Assembly: GCF_000422465.1 (NCBI RefSeq)
Contig: NZ_KE383842.1
Span: 765,845-829,844 of the forward strand
DNA length: 64,000 nucleotides
Source: Paenibacillus harenae DSM 16969
GTDB taxonomy: Bacteria > Bacillota > Bacilli > Paenibacillales > Paenibacillaceae
Direction of reading: 5' to 3'
Below, one piece after another: positions 1-7,940 of this stretch. The translations under genes were made by a program, and so were the position numbers. The notes under the pieces were generated by a model. That model saw only the letters and a list, made by a program, of their open reading frames with translations, was not told where the DNA came from and did not search any database. Numbering within the stretch: position 1 is the stretch's first letter; each line of letters opens with the position of its first letter.

Positions 1-636
1 CTATATTTAAGGGACCGTTACGATGCCGAGCCGATCCATATGGTCGCGAGAATGTTCGTGCTCGGCATATTGGTTGTCGTGCCGATTATGGTTATTCAGC
101 GGGGAATCGAATTATGGCTGGGCGATCACAACGTCGTTTTTGCTTTTATACAAACGGCTGGCGTTGAGGAATTTGTCAAATGGTTCGTGCTGTATCACGT
201 CATTTACAACCATACGGAATTTGACGAGCCTTACGACGGAATTGTCTATGCGGCTTCCATTTCGCTCGGATTTGCAACGCTCGAGAATGTGCTTTATGCC
301 ATTTACTCGCCGGCTACATTCGGCACGCTGCTCGTTCGGGCGCTGCTGCCCGTCTCCGGCCATGCGTTATTTGGCATTATGATGGGCTATTATTTGGGAA
401 AAGCAAAATTCGCGTCCAAGAAGCAAAGCTATACTTTTCTAGCCATTTCGTTTGCGCTGCCGGTCATGCTCCACGGTACTTACGACTGGATTATGATTAC
501 CAGCCAATCGAACTGGATGTGGTTCATTATTCCGTTCATGATTATTTTATGGATATGGGGGCTGCGCAAAATGAACCGCGCCAATTCCCGTTCTCCTTTC
601 CGGTTCCTTATCCGGGAGGATGAGATTAAACTTTAG
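1..636 (+). CDS. prsW: Intramembrane protease PrsW, 5' end missing
   Basis: The frame is open from base 1, upstream of the first ATG at 40, and the residues before that ATG (YLRDRYDAEP) match the N-terminal part of PrsW, so the true start lies outside the window. Family hallmarks are visible: an EEFVKW segment with paired glutamates, a FDEPYDGIVYAA stretch, a second glutamate in LGFATLENVLY, and HGTYDW near the C-terminus, spread over several hydrophobic helices. In B. subtilis PrsW makes the site-1 cut of the anti-sigma factor RsiW. Whether this homologue has that substrate cannot be read here; the anti-sigma gene at 36507 is one candidate only. Confidence 0.9.
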   Translation, partial: LYLRDRYDAEPIHMVARMFVLGILVVVPIMVIQRGIELWLGDHNVVFAFIQTAGVEEFVKWFVLYHVIYNHTEFDEPYDGIVYAASISLGFATLENVLYAIYSPATFGTLLVRALLPVSGHALFGIMMGYYLGKAKFASKKQSYTFLAISFALPVMLHGTYDWIMITSQSNWMWFIIPFMIILWIWGLRKMNRANSRSPFRFLIREDEIKL

Positions 637-710
637 GCGTTCCGTCTATACTGACAATAAATAGCAGTGTCCGGGATGACGGCACTTCATTATTTCAGCT
701 GGAGGGATTT

Positions 711-872
711 ATGGAAGCGGCAAGAATTAAGGTAACGATCAGGTGCAACGTATGCGGGGAGAAATTTGTGCTGCGCGGACGGAGAGACAAGGGCATGATC
801 GATACAGGCTTCAAGCAGTGCATATGTAATAATTCGAATGATTTGGATATCGAAGAGCACAGCGTTTATTAA
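711..872 (+). CDS. Small Cys-rich conserved hypothetical protein (53 aa)
   Basis: The ATG at 711 follows a good Shine-Dalgarno (GGAGGG, spacing 6-7). The product has a CNVC pair near residues 12-15 and a CIC pair near 37-39, an arrangement that could bind one zinc ion. It is otherwise charged and has no membrane segment. It sits between prsW and ypeB. I know of similar short proteins in Paenibacillus but of no established function. Coding status rests on the ribosome-binding site, the cysteine pattern and the tidy fit between neighbours. Confidence 0.6.
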   Translation: MEAARIKVTIRCNVCGEKFVLRGRRDKGMIDTGFKQCICNNSNDLDIEEHSVY

Positions 873-911
873 ATTATTCGGCAAGCAAGGCAATTGAATA
901 ACGGGATGCAT

Positions 912-967
912 AAAGCTCCCTTGGGCAAACCAAACTAAAACCAGGTTTTGCACAAGAAAGGAGCTTT
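912..967 (+). promoter_or_regulatory. Long hairpin carrying the ypeB ribosome-binding site
   Basis: AAAGCTCC (912-919) pairs with GGAGCTTT (960-967), and inner segments GCAAACC / GGTTTTGC extend the stem. The AAAGGAG that precedes the ypeB ATG at 974 lies in the 3' arm. Only four T residues follow, so it is either a weak terminator or a structure masking the ypeB translation start. Confidence 0.4.
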
Positions 968-973
968 TGTGTT

Positions 974-2332
974 ATGTACCAGCGACTCAGCTCGATCCTG
1001 TTTCCCATTATGTCCCTATTATTCATTGGCGCGGCATTTTGGGGCTATCAGGAGCATCAAGAGAAAAACTCGATATTGATAAAAGCGGAGAATCAGTATC
1101 AGCGGGCATTCCATGACTTAACCTACCATGTCGAGCAGGTTCATCAGCAATTGGGCAATACGCTTGCCGTTAACTCGACATCTCAAAGCTATCACCGCAA
1201 AGGTCTTGTCAATGTGTGGCGATTAACAAGCCAAGCGCAAAATGAGATTAGCCAATTGCCGTTAACTCTGCTTCCCTTCAATAAGGCGGAGGACTTTTTA
1301 TCGCATATCTCGAATTTTGCTTACAAGACAGCGGTTCGGGATTTAACGAAGGAGCCTTTGTCTCCGGATGAATTTAAAACAATGAAAACCTTATATGCCA
1401 AATCGGAAGAAATATCAAAGGAGCTGCTCGGTATGCAGCAAACCGTGCTGGCGAACAATTTACGATGGATGGACGTTGAAGTTGCGCTGGCCTCCGAGAA
1501 TTCGAACAATGACAATGCGATTATCGACGGGTTCAAGACGGTCGATCAGAAGGTCAGCGAATATCCGGAAATCAATTGGGGTCCTTCGGTGGCAAGCATG
1601 TACCAGAAACGGACGATCAGCATGCTCAGCGGCAATCAGGTTACTCCTGAGGAAATCAGAAAACAGGCTGCGAAATTTTTGAATGCCCCGGATGCCGATA
1701 TTCGCGTTGTTGAGAACGGGAAAGGCACCGAGTACGCGTCCTATTCCGCAACGGTAGACCGGGGAGGCGACGACGGCAAGCTGCAGATGGACTTTACGCA
1801 AAAAGGCGGTCAGCTCATCTGGTTCATGAACTCGCGCGAGATCGGGGATAAGAAGATCGACTTCGAACGGGCGAAAGCCGCCGCCGACTCTTTCTTAAAT
1901 GAACATGGTTTTGAGGGAATGCAGGCTGTCAGCTACGATCTATTCAATAACACAGGTTCCTTCACTTACGTCGGCCTTCAAAGCGGCGTGTTGATCTACC
2001 CGGAGAAGCTGACGGTGAAGGTTGCGCTCGATAACGGCGAGCCTGTCGGTCTCCAGGCGAACGACTACGTTTATGAACATCACAAGCGGAAGCTGCCAAG
2101 CCCGATCTTAACGAAGGCTGAGGCTCGCAAGGCATTAAATAAGGATATGAAGGTGCAAAACGAGCAGCTCGCTCTGATAGATAACGAAATGGGAGGGGAA
2201 GTGCTCTGCTATGAATATACCGGCCGCATAAACGGTTCTTTGTACCGCGTTTATATCAATTCGGAGACGGGACTTGAGGAGTCGATCGAAGAGATGACGG
2301 CGAACGATTCTCAGGCAGTTTCCGACAAATAA
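974..2332 (+). CDS. ypeB: Germination protein YpeB
   Basis: A 452-residue protein, the usual YpeB length, with an N-terminal membrane anchor (about residues 8-24), a long helical region, and C-terminal PepSY-like repeats (around LSGNQVTPEEIRKQAAKFL, IDFERAKAAADSFL, and LTKAEARKAL followed by a YRVYINSETG end). In Bacillus, YpeB sits in the spore and stabilises the cortex-lytic enzyme SleB; the two genes are usually adjacent. Here no sleB is next to it: the upstream neighbour is the 53-aa protein. AAAGGAG lies about 10 nt before the ATG, inside a hairpin. Confidence 0.93.
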   Translation: MYQRLSSILFPIMSLLFIGAAFWGYQEHQEKNSILIKAENQYQRAFHDLTYHVEQVHQQLGNTLAVNSTSQSYHRKGLVNVWRLTSQAQNEISQLPLTLLPFNKAEDFLSHISNFAYKTAVRDLTKEPLSPDEFKTMKTLYAKSEEISKELLGMQQTVLANNLRWMDVEVALASENSNNDNAIIDGFKTVDQKVSEYPEINWGPSVASMYQKRTISMLSGNQVTPEEIRKQAAKFLNAPDADIRVVENGKGTEYASYSATVDRGGDDGKLQMDFTQKGGQLIWFMNSREIGDKKIDFERAKAAADSFLNEHGFEGMQAVSYDLFNNTGSFTYVGLQSGVLIYPEKLTVKVALDNGEPVGLQANDYVYEHHKRKLPSPILTKAEARKALNKDMKVQNEQLALIDNEMGGEVLCYEYTGRINGSLYRVYINSETGLEESIEEMTANDSQAVSDK

Positions 2333-2392
2333 CGATATGGCTCCCCCCAAATCGACGTGTTATAATGTCATGTAAATGGGGGGGAGTCAATT

Positions 2393-3046
2393 TTGTTGCC
2401 GAAATTGAATCAAATGCTGCACTATCAGATCGCTTCTTCGGATGAGGAAGAAGCCGCGGTCGTATACAAATCCCGAATTGCCGACGAGACGGATGACGGA
2501 TTTCTTATTGAAATCCCGATCAGTGAGAGAACAGGGCGGTATAAGCGTCTGTTTTTGGGCGATGAGCTGTCTATGTTTTTCGTGACAGAGGACGGAATTA
2601 AAAATTATTTTGATTCTCATGTGACAGGCTTTAAAGAGGATGGAATCCGCTTAGTTAAAATTCGCAAGCCGGAACCGGACCGGATTACGAAGGTGCAGCG
2701 CCGCAGCTTCCTGAGGGTGGCGGCCGAACTGGAGCTTGCGGTTAAAATGTCCGGCAACATACGGTTCGTCTGTAAAACCGATGATGTCGGAGGCGGCGGC
2801 ATTTCCTTTATTTGCGACAGCAAATGGCCGATTGCCGCAGGGCAAACGCTGGAATGCTGGATTCTTCTTCCATTCCGGAACGGAACGCTCGACCATGCCG
2901 CATTCAAAGCGGAAATCGTCCGTGTCGTTGAATTGGAAACCGGCCGGAAGCATGCCATGATTAAATATATAATCATCAATGATTCCGAACGGCAGAAGAT
3001 CATCCGCTATTGCTTCGAGAAACAACTGGAATTTCGCAATCGATGA
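2393..3046 (+). CDS. PilZ-domain flagellar brake / c-di-GMP receptor (YpfA/DgrA-like)
   Basis: A 217-aa protein with the two-domain YcgR layout: an N-terminal beta domain (to about residue 95) and a C-terminal PilZ domain. The c-di-GMP motif RxxxR is present as QRRSFLR. The second motif reads DDVGGGG, so the usual serine of (D/N)xSxxG is a glycine. The start is TTG at 2393 (a second TTG follows directly), preceded by a run of seven G; the nearest ATG lies well inside the first domain. The B. subtilis homologue YpfA (DgrA) lies at the same place and inhibits motility when bound to c-di-GMP. Confidence 0.85.
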   Translation: MLPKLNQMLHYQIASSDEEEAAVVYKSRIADETDDGFLIEIPISERTGRYKRLFLGDELSMFFVTEDGIKNYFDSHVTGFKEDGIRLVKIRKPEPDRITKVQRRSFLRVAAELELAVKMSGNIRFVCKTDDVGGGGISFICDSKWPIAAGQTLECWILLPFRNGTLDHAAFKAEIVRVVELETGRKHAMIKYIIINDSERQKIIRYCFEKQLEFRNR

Positions 3047-3101
3047 ATAATGGCTGCTTTTTTTTGGGAAACTACTAAAAAAAGGAGGCGGTCATGTAAA
3101 G

Positions 3102-3296
3102 ATGCGAAGGCAAGTATTCAAAATAAGAAATCGAAAACAGCTTCTCCGGTTAACGGATGAGGTCAGCGCTATCCTCCGGAAAATCATTATCACCCTGTTA
3201 ATTTTGCTTGTATGCTCACAGGCTGCCTTGCAAAATGATACGGTTCGGCACCTGCTTACGGGCGTAGATCGGTGGGAAGGAACCCGCTTAAACTGA
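3102..3296 (+). CDS. YpfB-like (DUF5359) small membrane protein
   Basis: A 64-aa protein with a basic N-terminus, one transmembrane helix (about residues 26-44, IIITLLILLVCSQAAL) and a tail ending VDRWEGTRL. The position between ypfA and cmk, the single helix and the V-D-x-x-E-G-like tail match B. subtilis YpfB, for which I know of no function. The Shine-Dalgarno AAAGGAGG lies 14-20 nt upstream of the ATG, farther than usual. No other start fits better. Confidence 0.6.
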   Translation: MRRQVFKIRNRKQLLRLTDEVSAILRKIIITLLILLVCSQAALQNDTVRHLLTGVDRWEGTRLN

Positions 3297-3306
3297 CGCT
3301 CGGCTT

Positions 3307-3335
3307 TTGCATCTCCGTTTATAGTGTGGTATAAT
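3307..3335 (+). promoter_or_regulatory. SigA-type promoter of the cmk transcript (extended -10)
   Basis: TTGCAT (3307-3312), 17-bp spacer, TATAAT (3330-3335) with an upstream TGG making an extended -10. Predicted initiation is near 3342. Confidence 0.65.
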
Positions 3336-3345
3336 TTTCACGTTC

Positions 3346-3366
3346 GCAGGCAAAGCCTGCTTTTTT
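3346..3366 (+). terminator. Intrinsic-terminator-like hairpin at the very 5' end of the cmk transcript
   Basis: GCAGGC (3346-3351), loop AAA, GCCTGC (3355-3360), then six T. It begins only a few nucleotides after the predicted start of the promoter at 3307-3335. It could terminate transcription arriving from upstream, attenuate the cmk transcript, or act as a 5' stabilising stem. Confidence 0.6.
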
Positions 3367-3436
3367 CTTGAGAGGTTTGTGTCGCATTTTATGTATTTCG
3401 GCCAGCCGTCTCTACATAAAAGGGGGATGACCGTAC

Positions 3437-4132
3437 GTGATGCATCAAGATGGCGACACCCGTATCAACATTGCAATTGACGGGCCGGCAGGCGCGGGCA
3501 AGAGCACTGTGGCGCGAAAGGTCGCCGAACAGCTTGGATATGTGTATATCGATACGGGTGCTATGTATCGGGCTGTCACACTACGTGCCCGAAACGCGGG
3601 AATTACGGCTGACCAGCCGGCCAAGCTGGCTGAATTAGTCAGATCTTTAAAGATCGAGCTTGAACCTGGCGACCAGGGGCAATCCGTATTTGTTGACGGT
3701 GTCGACGTGACGTCGCAGATCCGTTCTCGAGAGGTTACGATGCAAGTATCGCATATAGCGGCCAACGAGACGGTAAGGGATGTGTTAGGCCAATTGCAAC
3801 GCAGCCTTGCGGCTCGCAAAGGGGTCGTAATGGATGGCCGCGATATCGGCTCGCATGTGCTGCCGGACGCGGAGCTCAAAGTTTTTTTGACGGCATCCGT
3901 CAAGGAGCGGGCAATGCGCAGGCACAAGGAAATCGCCGACAGCCAGAAGATTACGCTCGAGCAACTGGAAACAGAGATTGCGCAGCGTGACAAGCTAGAC
4001 GAGCAGCGTGAAATTTCTCCGTTAATATGCGCTTCCGATGCTGTCGTATTAGACAGTACCGGCATGGCAATTGATGAAGTCATTCAGGCAATTGTCAAAT
4101 TAAGCCGAACCAAATTGGCGGAGGCGAAGTAA
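3437..4132 (+). CDS. cmk: Cytidylate kinase
   Basis: Phosphorylates CMP and dCMP with ATP in pyrimidine salvage and supply. The 231-aa product opens with the P-loop GPAGAGKS (residues 16-23), then the CMP-kinase segments YIDTGAMYR and DGRDIGSHVLPDAELKVFL, and the lid region ASVKERAMRR. The GTG at 3437 is best spaced from the AGGGGG Shine-Dalgarno (3421-3426); the next codon is ATG at 3440 and could also serve. It is followed after 3 nt by the acyltransferase gene, so the two are probably co-transcribed. Confidence 0.96.
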   Translation: MMHQDGDTRINIAIDGPAGAGKSTVARKVAEQLGYVYIDTGAMYRAVTLRARNAGITADQPAKLAELVRSLKIELEPGDQGQSVFVDGVDVTSQIRSREVTMQVSHIAANETVRDVLGQLQRSLAARKGVVMDGRDIGSHVLPDAELKVFLTASVKERAMRRHKEIADSQKITLEQLETEIAQRDKLDEQREISPLICASDAVVLDSTGMAIDEVIQAIVKLSRTKLAEAK

Positions 4133-4135
4133 ACT

Positions 4136-4714
4136 ATGTTATACATCTTTTTCCGGTTTCTTCTCCGCGGCATCTATACGCTGCTGTTCCGGTTGGAAGC
4201 AAGCGGGATGGAGAATATTCCAGCCGAAGGCCCGGTTATTCTGGCCTCCAACCATTTGAGTAATTTTGATCCTCCCACCGTTGGGGTGAAGGTGAAGCGG
4301 AAGGTTCATTTCATGGCGAAAGAGGAGCTGTTCATGGTTCCCGTTTTCGGTCCGCTGATCCGCGCGTTCGGCGCATTTCCGGTGAAACGCGGAGGCGTAA
4401 GCAAGGATGCGATCAAATCGGCAATCAGCTTGCTTAAAGAGGGCAACGTAATGGGGATATTCCCTGAGGGCTCGCGCAACAGTCAAGCCGGCGCGGCCAA
4501 GAAAGGCGCTGCCATGATTGCGGTGCGAAGCGGCGCGGCGGTTGTTCCCGTAGCCATCATCGGGCGATATAAACCGTTCAGCAAAATCAAAGTTTATTAC
4601 GGCAAGCCGATTGATCTTACTGCAATCATTGAAGAATCGTCTCCGGATATGCTGGAACAAGTAACGGACGCTATTATGGCCCGCATTCGGGAGCTTGCCG
4701 CAAATAATCGTTAA
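4136..4714 (+). CDS. plsC: 1-acyl-sn-glycerol-3-phosphate acyltransferase (PlsC family)
   Basis: Makes phosphatidic acid by acylating lysophosphatidate at the inner membrane face. The 192-aa protein has an N-terminal hydrophobic segment, the catalytic HxxxxD box (H40-D45, in ASNHLSNFD), the substrate-binding FPEGSRN motif and a later VPVAIIG block, as in bacterial PlsC. It starts 3 nt after cmk; GGAGG inside the end of cmk lies about 12 nt upstream. Exact acyl-donor preference cannot be inferred. Confidence 0.9.
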   Translation: MLYIFFRFLLRGIYTLLFRLEASGMENIPAEGPVILASNHLSNFDPPTVGVKVKRKVHFMAKEELFMVPVFGPLIRAFGAFPVKRGGVSKDAIKSAISLLKEGNVMGIFPEGSRNSQAGAAKKGAAMIAVRSGAAVVPVAIIGRYKPFSKIKVYYGKPIDLTAIIEESSPDMLEQVTDAIMARIRELAANNR

Positions 4715-4732
4715 TAAATGTTTTAAATGCTG

Positions 4733-4756
4733 CTTTCGCTCTAGGCGGAAGCGGAT
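4733..4756 (+). promoter_or_regulatory. Leader hairpin upstream of the S1-domain gene
   Basis: GCTTTCGC pairs with GCGGAAGC across a short loop (8 bp including one G-U). It is followed by A-rich sequence, not a T run, so it is not a standard terminator. It may be a processing or translational control element for the downstream gene. Confidence 0.3.
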
Positions 4757-4795
4757 TTAAATAAAGTTGGGGTATGAACTGAGGAGGTTATTTCA

Positions 4796-6031
4796 ATGTC
4801 AGAAGAAATTAATGTGCAAGAATCCGCAGCGGAGGAAGTAAATCAAGATGCTATGGATAATTTTGTGTCTTTGAAGAAAGGCGATTCCGTTAAAGGTACG
4901 ATCGTCAAAATCGAAGATAACCAAGCTTATGTAAGCCTTGGATATAAATATGACGGTGTTATTCCGATCCGCGAGCTTTCCGCAGTACAGCTCGAGAATG
5001 CTACGGATGCCGTGCAAATCGGCCAAGAGGTTGAGCTTAAAGTCGTAAGCATTAATGACGATAAGGAAAGCCTGGTTCTTTCGAAGCGTATGGTTGACGG
5101 CGAGAAAGCATGGGATCAGCTGCAAGAGCGTTTCGAAAGCGGCGAAGTTTTCGAAGTTACTGTAGCGGATGTCGTAAAAGGCGGACTTGTTGCTGACGTC
5201 GGCATTCGCGGATTTATTCCGGCATCCATGGTCGAGCGTCACTTCGTCGAAGACTTCTCCGACTACAAAGGACGTACGCTTCGCGTTAAAGTGAAAGAAA
5301 TCGACCGCGAGAACAATAAGGTCATTCTTTCGCAGAAAGAAGTGCTGGATGCCGAATACGAGCAAAGCAAGCAGCAAATCATGTCTTCGCTGCAAGTCGG
5401 CCAAGAGCTTGAAGGCACCGTGCAGCGCCTCACGCCATTCGGCGCGTTCGTTGATATCGGCGGCATCGACGGCCTGGTTCACGTATCCGAGCTTTCGTGG
5501 CAGCATGTCGCTCATCCGAAGGATGTTGTTTCGGAAGGCCAATCGGTACGCGTTAAAGTACTGAAGGTAGATCCGGCTGCTGGCAAAATCAGCCTCAGCA
5601 TCAAAGCGGCTCAGCCTGGTCCATGGGATACGGCTGCTGGCCAGTTTGCGATCGGCGATATCGTTACAGGCACCGTTCGCCGTCTTGTTCCATTCGGCGC
5701 TTTCGTTGAAATCGCGCCGGGCGTTGAAGGACTTGTTCATATTTCCCAAATCGCTCACCGCCATATCGGCACGCCAAACGAAGTTTTGAAAGAGGGCCAA
5801 GAGGTTCAAGCGAAGGTTCTTGACTTCAATCCTGCCGAGAAGCGGGTTAGCCTAAGCATTAAAGAAACCGAAGAAGCGCCTGAGCAGCCGGCTCCTAGCG
5901 CAAGACCTGATAGAGCGCCACGCTCGCCGAAGATCGAGAAAATCGATAACCCGAACGTAAGCTTGAGCAATGAGAGCATGAGCTACTCGCTTGCAGAACG
6001 ATTCGGCGATAAGCTGAAAAACTTGAAATAG
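4796..6031 (+). CDS. rpsA: 30S ribosomal protein S1 homologue (YpfD), four S1 domains
   Basis: A 411-aa protein with four tandem S1 RNA-binding domains (about residues 22-92, 107-175, 195-264, 280-350). Repeats three and four share the block TPFGAFVDIGG...GLVHVSELSW / VPFGAFVEIAPGVEGLVHISQIA. Four domains rather than the six of E. coli S1 is normal for Bacillota. The C-terminal tail is Pro- and charge-rich. A good GAGGAGG Shine-Dalgarno precedes the ATG. The ypfD position directly after cmk is conserved; plsC is the extra gene between. The exact role of the short S1 proteins in Bacillota is less settled than in E. coli. Confidence 0.92.
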   Translation: MSEEINVQESAAEEVNQDAMDNFVSLKKGDSVKGTIVKIEDNQAYVSLGYKYDGVIPIRELSAVQLENATDAVQIGQEVELKVVSINDDKESLVLSKRMVDGEKAWDQLQERFESGEVFEVTVADVVKGGLVADVGIRGFIPASMVERHFVEDFSDYKGRTLRVKVKEIDRENNKVILSQKEVLDAEYEQSKQQIMSSLQVGQELEGTVQRLTPFGAFVDIGGIDGLVHVSELSWQHVAHPKDVVSEGQSVRVKVLKVDPAAGKISLSIKAAQPGPWDTAAGQFAIGDIVTGTVRRLVPFGAFVEIAPGVEGLVHISQIAHRHIGTPNEVLKEGQEVQAKVLDFNPAEKRVSLSIKETEEAPEQPAPSARPDRAPRSPKIEKIDNPNVSLSNESMSYSLAERFGDKLKNLK

Positions 6032-6048
6032 AATTTTCCAAGATAAAC

Positions 6049-6094
6049 AAAGGAGCTATTGCTGCGATATTCGCAGGAATAGCTCCTTTTTTTT
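6049..6094 (+). terminator. Intrinsic terminator after rpsA
   Basis: AAAGGAGCTATT pairs with AATAGCTCCTTT, with an inner CTGCGA/TCGCAG stem, followed by eight T. Confidence 0.9.
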
Positions 6095-6125
6095 GGCGCA
6101 TAATAGGGGGACGAGGTGGTAAAGG

Positions 6126-6770
6126 ATGAATCCGGGTTATTTGTCATTTTGGATAATGCTCATGATGCTCGTTTTGCTTGCAACCGGTTGGAAACCTTAT
6201 TTAGCTCCCGATATTAGCCGGCGCACATGGTTCGTCCTTACCATAATGCTTGTCGCGAGCCTTCCCTTTTCCATATGGTGGTCCCCTATGCGTGAGTATA
6301 TTCCGATTGAAATCCATGTGAGCGTGTGTATGCTGCTCATTGCCTCCCTCTTCGCCTTTAAGGGAGACGAGGAATGGAGCTATAAAGGATATCTGGTGCT
6401 ATGCACGCTAATGATCGCCGTTATTTGGGGATTCGTACGCAAAATTTACAGCTTTGATCCTGTTTTCTACTGGCTGGGTCCGAATTGGGATGCTCCCATG
6501 CTTGGAGGCTTGCTGTGCGGCGCCTTTTCTGCTTCGTCTAAGCATCAATACGCGATGATCATATGGGGGGCGGTATTAGGCGAATGCCTTAACGCTATGC
6601 TGCAGTCTCACGGCTACACGGCCTTCGTCGGCTCGTTGTCCTGGTGGGACGGCTTCTGGATTGCAATTGCGACGGCGCGTCTGTTCACCTTATTGCTTAA
6701 GCTGTTTAGAGTCAGTCTGGCCAAGCTTAGCTTAATGTTATGGCATATAAGAGGGGGGCGATCCTCGTAA
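6126..6770 (+). CDS. yphA: Multi-pass membrane protein YphA
   Basis: A 214-aa, very hydrophobic protein with six or seven predicted helices and few charged residues. It is recognised mainly by place (between ypfD and the YIEGIA/der genes, as in B. subtilis) and by similar size and hydropathy. I know of no function. The stop codon overlaps the start of the next gene by one base, which implies translational coupling with the YIEGIA protein. Confidence 0.75.
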   Translation: MNPGYLSFWIMLMMLVLLATGWKPYLAPDISRRTWFVLTIMLVASLPFSIWWSPMREYIPIEIHVSVCMLLIASLFAFKGDEEWSYKGYLVLCTLMIAVIWGFVRKIYSFDPVFYWLGPNWDAPMLGGLLCGAFSASSKHQYAMIIWGAVLGECLNAMLQSHGYTAFVGSLSWWDGFWIAIATARLFTLLLKLFRVSLAKLSLMLWHIRGGRSS

Positions 6771-7687
6771 TGCAGCATTTTTTAGTTCAAAATAAACATT
6801 TGGTCGGCGTGCTGCTGGGTATCGTTCTCGGGATTATTTCCCGTTTACTCATGCTTAGAACGGATTATCGACAATATCCGACGTATCCGCATGGCCGAAT
6901 CATCCATATTTCGCTTGGGGTGATCGCGGCTGCGCTTGGGGCTGTAGCCGTACCTGCGATTTTTAATAAGGACTATACGGCCATTACTTTCCTGACGCTG
7001 GCGGCGCAGCAATTTCGTGATGTCCGCAAAATGGAGAGGGAAACGCTCACCAAAATCGACGACCTGGAGCTGGTCGGCCGCGGTTCGACATATATAGAAG
7101 GAATTGCAATGGTGTTCGAAGGCCGTAATTACTTGGTTATCATGACGGCCCTGCTGACTAGTCTTTTCGCCATCCTCTTGAACGTTTGGGTAGGTATTAT
7201 AGCAGGAGGGTTATCGTTGCTGCTGGTTGATAAGCTGAAATCGGGGAAATCCGTATCTCATATCGCAAGCGTGCATGAAGCAAGGGTGCGTGTTGACGGC
7301 CCGGATTTATTCGTAGACGATATCTACATCATGAATGTCGGGTTGAAAACAAATCAGGCGATTATAGCGGAACGGGGCATGGGCTTTATTTTGAAGCCTT
7401 ATAACGCCAACGGTAAAGTGACGCTTAGCAACCTCGGACAGCGTCAGGCCATACTCTATGATCTTGCGACGATTCTGGGCGTATACCGTGATTCCGGAGA
7501 ACCGATGCTTATTCCGTTGGCCAAGCTGGATATGAAGGACGGCCGATTAGCGGTCTTTCTGCTGCCGCAGGAGATGGACGCCGATAAAGGTAAAAATGTT
7601 ATTCTGCGTGTACCGATTTTGGAATCGGCGGTTCGGATGCCGACGGAAGCTTCGGTGAACCGGAAGGGAGCTGGCGAGAATGGCTAA
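6770..7687 (+). CDS. YIEGIA-family membrane protein
   Basis: A 305-aa protein named after its signature hexapeptide, present here at residues 108-113. It has two N-terminal helices, a helix pair around residues 120-165, and a C-terminal soluble region (KLDMKDGRLAVFLLPQEMD). The ATG at 6770 follows GAGGGGGG (spacing 11) and overlaps the yphA stop (TAATG). The family is restricted to spore-formers and is always found with the small partner encoded next. I know of no biochemical role; the Cap name of its partner implies a complex. Confidence 0.85.
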   Translation: MQHFLVQNKHLVGVLLGIVLGIISRLLMLRTDYRQYPTYPHGRIIHISLGVIAAALGAVAVPAIFNKDYTAITFLTLAAQQFRDVRKMERETLTKIDDLELVGRGSTYIEGIAMVFEGRNYLVIMTALLTSLFAILLNVWVGIIAGGLSLLLVDKLKSGKSVSHIASVHEARVRVDGPDLFVDDIYIMNVGLKTNQAIIAERGMGFILKPYNANGKVTLSNLGQRQAILYDLATILGVYRDSGEPMLIPLAKLDMKDGRLAVFLLPQEMDADKGKNVILRVPILESAVRMPTEASVNRKGAGENG

Positions 7688-7862
7688 GATCGTAGCGGTC
7701 GTTTCCTTGCATGCGGATAAGACGGGCGGCGGTGGAGCTCCCCTATTTATTGCGTCAAATGAGCAGGAATTAGAGGAAACCGCGTTCCTGTTGGAGAAGA
7801 TTTTGGATGCAAGCGCTCATAACCTGAAGAATGGTACCATCATCCTGGTAGACCGCAGCTAA
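7680..7862 (+). CDS. Capping complex subunit for YIEGIA
   Basis: A 60-aa soluble protein that begins 8 nt before the end of the YIEGIA gene, so the two are translationally coupled. The overlap and the typical size identify it as the small partner seen beside YIEGIA proteins in spore-formers. It contains a flexible GGGGAP segment and ends in an ILVDRS beta-strand-like tail. Function unknown. Confidence 0.75.
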   Translation: MAKIVAVVSLHADKTGGGGAPLFIASNEQELEETAFLLEKILDASAHNLKNGTIILVDRS

Positions 7863-7895
7863 TATGAAAAGTTAGCCAAGAACGGACTTTTTTGC

Positions 7896-7901
7896 TATGA
7901 T
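7896..7901 (+). promoter_or_regulatory. Probable extended -10 of the der promoter
   Basis: TATGAT at 7896-7901 with TGC directly upstream forms an extended -10. A weak TTAGCC at 7872-7877 is the only -35 candidate. Confidence 0.35.
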
Positions 7902-7940
7902 GGTTATCGTGAGTATTTTTGAAGGAGTGGAAAACTAACT

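Noticed and set aside
4799-5809. 336-codon minus-strand frame opposite the S1 gene
   Set aside because: Repeated S1 domains on the plus strand explain it; no start signal on the minus strand.
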